A stretch of 64,000 nucleotides of DNA, taken from positions 43,061,555 to 43,125,554 of the forward strand of contig CM035808.1 of assembly GCA_020466095.1 (NCBI GenBank), written 5' to 3'. The DNA comes from Chlorops oryzae. Its lineage: Eukaryota > Arthropoda > Insecta > Diptera > Chloropidae. The notes beneath the pieces are model-generated. The model did no database searches, was not told the DNA's origin, and worked only from the letters and a program-made list of their open reading frames with translations. Shown here piece by piece: positions 59,159 through 64,000 of the stretch. Positions within the stretch are counted from its first letter, which is position 1. Every line of letters starts with the position of its first letter. Made by a program: the position numbers and the translations under genes.

Positions 59159-60324
59159 TTGTACGCACGACTCTCGGACTATTGTACCCAGGCCCTAAGA
59201 CACAAACGGCCCTATTGAGTTTTTTTCAAAAAACTTTAAACCCTCTATCGTATACTGGCACCAATTTTTGGTCCCCTTATTTAATACATATCGCAATCAA
59301 GGGGGTTGGATAGTGTGAACACCCTCGATAACATGAAAACGCCTTGCAAATATTAATTCAATCTATTCCGAGTCGTCGTTATATTCAAGTACCTCTCGGA
59401 AATTATGCATCCTGCTGAACAAAACTCTTTGTCAAACATTCATTATGATTATGTCTTTCGTAAACTCTCCTTTTCATAAAGTCTGCCTCTGAATGTGCCC
59501 TCGAAACATGCACACAACAAAGAGCACGATTTATTCCTTAACGGCTGGAAAAATATTTTTGTTATTGCATATTACAGAGAGCAAAAGTCCCCGGTGCGTT
59601 TAACGAGTTCGTCGAATTGTCAAGAATGAGCGACAATGCGTACACAATGCGAACTACACATACGTATATTGGGATGCGTGATGAAGTCTATTGAGCTTGC
59701 AACTGTGTCCCTCACGTACGCAACGCCTTCGCTTCAATGGCGACGGCGTCGGCGTCGGCGATGGCAATGACGATGGCTAAGGCTTAACTCCATAACAAAT
59801 GTTTGAGCGCAATTTTTATTCATTGCATGCTGCTTGCTGATGCCTTTTCCTATGGTGCTTCCATAGCTCCTGCTTTATAGTCTTAACATGTAGCAGTTGA
59901 TGCTAGACTTAAACGAGACATCCAGACGTAAGCCCAGACGCATTGGGTTGACAAGCAAACTTGACTGCTTTCGATTTAAATGACGGATTCGAGAAATGGA
60001 ACGAACGACGGAACGAACGGCCAAGTGGGAGGAACCGCCAGTCATGAATTTGGAGGGCTAAGGAATAAGTTTTCAATTATTTAAGAAAAATAGATCTTTT
60101 GTTCCAGAAGCCGTTTAGCAAAAATTTATATTCGAGTTTTTTAGAAGGGCATATTGAAGGCAGTAACGATTTACAGAGTCCATAAATGAAATATATACCG
60201 TGAACTCATAAGCCCGATAACTTGAACGCTAAGAAAATTCAACACTTTTTTCTCTATTGGCGATTCTGAACCAAAATATTCAGTTGCTTTTTATGCGTTT
60301 GTAACTTATGCCTTGTCTCCACAA
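59159..60324. other. No supported gene
   Basis: A GGCGACGGCGTCGGCGTCGG patch occurs at 59737-59758 and GAACGAACGACGGAACGAAC at 59999-60018. The phrase CCCGATAACTTGAACGC at 60212-60228 recalls pogo/Tigger interiors. No frame is convincing. Confidence 0.4.
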
Positions 60325-60488
60325 TACAGTATACTCTATCCTTGCGGATACTCCTCTGAAGCGGACACGCCTCGTAAGCGGACACGCCTCTTAAGCGGAC
60401 ACTTTTTTGGAATGCTCTAGGTTTCTGATTCTCGAATAGTTTCCTCTTTCGGTCCCGAAGGTGAACACATAAGATAGAGTACACTGTA
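60325..60488. mobile_element. 160-bp TA-flanked MITE with internal 18-bp tandem repeat
   Basis: TA (60325-60326) and TA (60487-60488) flank ends CAGTATACTCTATC and, on the other strand, CAGTGTACTCTATC. Inside, AAGCGGACACGCCTC units recur three times at about 60358-60405 with an 18-bp period. CAGT ends with TA duplication fit the pogo/Tigger branch of Tc1/mariner. Confidence 0.72.
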
Positions 60489-63099
60489 ATTGCGTTTGCT
60501 TTTGATTGTAATTGGTTCCATACATTTGCATGTGTTGAACTTTCCTGCGCAGGAATTCCTGCTTTCCGATTAGTTTACCCTAATAGGTACTATTAATATG
60601 CACTATTTGATCAAAAATAATCTAATTTCGAAAACTCGAACAGGACTGACTTTAATTAGTTCAAGCTTTCGAAATTTCACAATATAGGAATTTTAATGAA
60701 AAATTTACCCCGCAATGGAGTAGAAGTAACAAAAAAAAAAATATGTATATAAAAAATTTAAAAAATGCCAACCGAAAAAAAGGAAGCTCAAGACTTTTCT
60801 TCCATACCCACGTAATTCCTTTTAAACGCATTATCCGTATGCTTGCTGGTATGCGCCCATTTTCATGCGTTTGGAACCTTCTCATAAGCTCTCATAAATC
60901 AATCATAGAAGTTGACATTTGCGTACGACTGAATGAATGACCGAATGATTGTATGAATGAGCGAAATAGAAGGATGGAAAACCTCAAAGTTAAGGCATGC
61001 ATGATGTCTGCATGGGATGCTCCATATCAAACCACGTCTGGCATGGACGTTGGCGTTGCCGGTTTTTTGTTGCCTGTTTTGCTGTGTTTTGTTGTTGTAG
61101 TTTTGTTCTCCGCAAAACGTTGACATTCGTTATGGCATTTTAAGCGTACATACTTTATAGACGCTTTAAGTAAGCGCTGTCGAGACTAATGTCGCTTTTA
61201 AGCTTCAAGTATTTTCTTGTTTCTCTTCTATTCGAAGCCATTTCGGCGCGTCATCTATTTTGGTTCACTACTATTTTTTATTTTTATTAATTTTTTTTTT
61301 TTATTATTTTTTTTTTTAAATAGTTCTGTGCAGCTGTTGGCTCTTAATTGTGGGAGATAATTTGTTGCGGATTGATGTGTTATGTTATTATTATTATTAT
61401 TTTCTGTGTTGTTGGAGAAAGAAGATAGACAATTCTTAATTCCCATTTGCACTTCAAACACCCACAAGAACGGAGCAAAATGCTCAAAACCCAGCTGCGA
61501 GATTAAAGCGAAGACTCGAAGCATCCGAGACTAAACGTGTTCGGTTTGCGGAAGGATTAGTCACACATTAGAGAGAGAACACAGACTCATGTGCTGGGGA
61601 TACATGCCAAGGGAAACTACATACATCCATACAGACATAGATAGATTTTGCGTGAAATATAGGAAAATAAAGCGGGAAAATTTTCATATTTTAAGCTCTT
61701 AACACTGTAAACACACCCTCGTCATATTGTTCTTCCCGATGATGACTATCATCGTCAAGGGTGGAAGAGTAGTCCATCATAAGCGATACTACTAAATGAC
61801 TTGATGCTAGTAGTATTCCTATGCGAAAATCGATGTCTCTAGAGAGGCGTATGAATAGTTGTAACCTTCCAGGGTATGATTTGTTTGCTGCATGGTCGGA
61901 CGGATGCATGGTCGAATGGATGGATCGTTGGATGGATGGATGGATCGTTGGTTGGATGGTCGACTCGAGTGACTGTTTGCATTTGCTTGATTTATTAGCT
62001 TTGATATGCTGCCCTACGTTACTAATTGGTGTGACAGATTCCGAGTACGTTTGTTTCTGGCAAGCGTCGCCGAAATTCGTTTTCTCTTTTATTTTTCCCG
62101 TGTTTTTTTTTTCTCCATTTTCTTTGGTTTTTTTGATTAATTGAGGCAATTAAGTAAAAAAAAAGTAGTAGTGGGAGTAATGGTGTCGTATGTGATTGTG
62201 ATGCTTTATCTTGAAACTATACAAAATTATGACATAGAACAGCTGCTACTCATACTGTATTTATAGTAAGGACACTGTTGTGACGTGTGATTAACTGTAT
62301 TTGTATATCAGCTGATTCGCGCTATTTTTGCTTGTATGCTCCTGAAGATTAATGGTATTTTGCACCTTCTATAACTTTTTTGATTGATGCAGACGGTTTT
62401 ACTTGATGGCTTTTTATTTATTTATTAATTTTTTTTTTTTTCAAAACATTCATAGCTTTCGGGATTTGTGCATCCGTGAGTAAAGATGTAACAATGAGTG
62501 AAATTATCGAGCAGATATAGAGCAGAGATTGGAATGTCTCTCTGTTCACCCGTAGTGATTCACTGTTGCCAGTTTAGGGGAATCTCGCCAAAATTTTAAG
62601 ACATTTATGATCTATAGACTATAGTGGAGTCTTACGAAAGAAATGGTAAGGGACCTTATTGGACCAAGCTTTTGTTTCTAGAAGATTTCAAAATGAAATG
62701 TTAGAGAATTTTGGCACTTTTTTCAAACATTCAGGGGAATAATCTCCTTAAAAATCTGGCACCAGTGGTTTGATTATGCTTTTAGAAGAGTTGACAGTAT
62801 TTTGAAAGCACTTTTCCTTGGGATATTATTTTAAAAAAATTTCCTTTGATTTCTTATCTTATGAAAAACGGTTGCAAAAAAATCCCTTTTAAACATTTCA
62901 AGGGGTTTTTCGTTAAAATTAAATGGAAGAAAGCACTCAAAGTGACGAAAATTCTTCAATCTGGCACCACTGACTCTTAGCTAACCTTGTGCTGGAAAGT
63001 CGACCCTATGTTGGCCGGTATTGCCTTTGTGTGAACATAGCCAAAACTGAGGCGAAATAAAAAATTCGCAATTTCATTGGTTTTCGAAAAGTTCTACAC
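60489..63099. other. No supported gene
   Basis: GATGGATGGAT-type repeats lie at 61915-61945. T-runs occur at 61293-61315 and 62429-62440. TCTGGCACCACTG-like strings recur near 62756 and 62959. The pair of overlapping opposite frames at 61.7-62.15 kb has no domain support. Confidence 0.4.
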
Positions 63100-63760
63100 T
63101 GAGCGAACGTAACCATAATTTTTTTAAAAGGGCGCATTGTTATTCACAGTCCTTTTGATTTTCGAGCAGAACAAAAATTTCAAAAGAAAAATGGTTGAGT
63201 CAACAACATTTTTGGTTGATTTGAAAGGAAATATGTTTAATTACATTTCTTTTCGTTCGGTATAATTCTCATTTGGTTTATAAAATAGGACATATAAGAT
63301 ATTTATACATCTTAGAACTTTTTAAGCATTGTGAAAGCAGTCACGACAACGGAGTGACAAAATCTGATGAAGTCCATCCGATGGCTACTTTTGGGGTTAT
63401 GCTCAGCAGAGGGATCTGTGGCCATTTGCTTTGAACGTTAAGTAAATTTGTTTTAACATTTCTTCTTTTATGGATATTTTTGAAATGTTTTTTTTTTTTT
63501 TATTTTAAAAATTATTTTGTCATTTCAAGTATGTCCGTGGTTGATTCAACAATTTAAATTTAAATCCATTTTTGAAAATTATCATCTCAATTCAACCTGA
63601 AATATGGTTGATTCAAAAGGAAAATCTTTATTTTTTTCAACAAGAAAAATTGTTAAAATTAAAAATATTCCTTGTTGAAGCCGTTTTGTATGTTTTTCCT
63701 TTTGATTTAACCAGTTTTCTGGTTGATTTTTTTCTCATTGTAGGCGCTATTTTGTTCGGA
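63100..63760. repeat. Region with recurring GGTTGATTCAA motifs
   Basis: TGGTTGAGTCAAC (~63191), TTGGTTGATTTGAAAGG (~63222), GTGGTTGATTCAAC (~63537), TGGTTGATTCAAAAG (~63606) and CTGGTTGATTTT (~63719) appear within about 600 bp. They suggest a degenerate internally repetitive element. Borders were not found. Confidence 0.35.
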
Positions 63761-64000
63761 CAAATTTCAGGACTTATTTCAGGACCTATATAATTAATCG
63801 AAACAAGTTATAATTTCGAACAGCTACGCAACAGAACAACATTTGTTATTATTTTATTATTATTATTATTATTCATATTCGGGCATGAAAAATTTCTTCC
63901 CTAAATTTCCATATATAGCCCAAAAAACAATAAACTGGCAACACCTTACTTTGGCTATTTTGGTCCAATTTAGACTAGGCATTTCCGATTGAAGAGTTTC
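63761..64000. other. Window end; (TTA)n microsatellite
   Basis: A (TTA)n tract lies at about 63848-63874, followed by AT-rich sequence including AACTGGCAACACC. No gene is visible. Confidence 0.5.

Overview
The window is nuclear DNA of a higher (cyclorrhaphan) fly. It is AT-rich and gene-poor. It has spliceosomal introns with GTAAGT donors, polyglutamine/polyhistidine-rich fly-type coding sequence, mariner and hAT transposons, non-LTR retrotransposon tails, and dispersed repeats built from GGGCGTGGC blocks plus GGACGGACAGACGG runs with a ..GGGTATAAAAA end, a type I associate with Drosophila-like and tephritid-like flies. The species cannot be fixed from the sequence. Most of the window reads as intergenic or large-intron DNA seeded with mobile elements. 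There is no bacterial-style operon, CRISPR array or rRNA gene.

Layout. 1-521: dispersed repeat (called family D here), cut by the window edge. 0.6-11.7 kb: AT-rich DNA with a TTAA-flanked MITE, a putative terminal exon on the minus strand (3018-3137), a decayed LINE tail, a second MITE and a putative terminal exon on the plus strand (9721-9828). 11.7-16.2 kb: a hAT-type MITE, then a nested complex in which a repeat of family B is split by a long-inverted-repeat element (X), and X is itself split by another B copy. 18.5-21.4 kb: a hAT-like remnant with 8-bp target duplication, a broken coding-like stretch, a tRNA-like sequence and two head-to-head D copies. 22.5-28.2 kb: two nearly identical mariner transposons in the same orientation, the first with an intact transposase and the second with one nonsense mutation. 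28.5-39.9 kb: further MITE/Helitron-like pieces, a 0.5-kb pyrimidine tract, tandem LINE fragments and a probable internal exon (39768-39888, minus). 46.4-47.0 kb: a possible promoter and first exon. 51.3-52.5 kb: a short hAT element with perfect terminal repeats and target duplication.

The only clear multi-exon protein gene is on the minus strand at 55281-57584. It has two coding exons (an 81-bp intron) giving about 740 residues of low-complexity, scaffold-like protein that I do not recognise by name. It is bounded on its 3' side by a cluster of CGATA motifs and on its 5' side by a roughly 0.9-kb GA tract.

The genes do not form an obvious pathway. What links the window is its transposon ecology: at least two mariner copies, three hAT-type insertions, several MITEs and three families of hairpin-ended dispersed repeats, some nested. 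Candidate exons outside the 55-57 kb gene rest on splice signals and coding appearance only and should be read as hypotheses.
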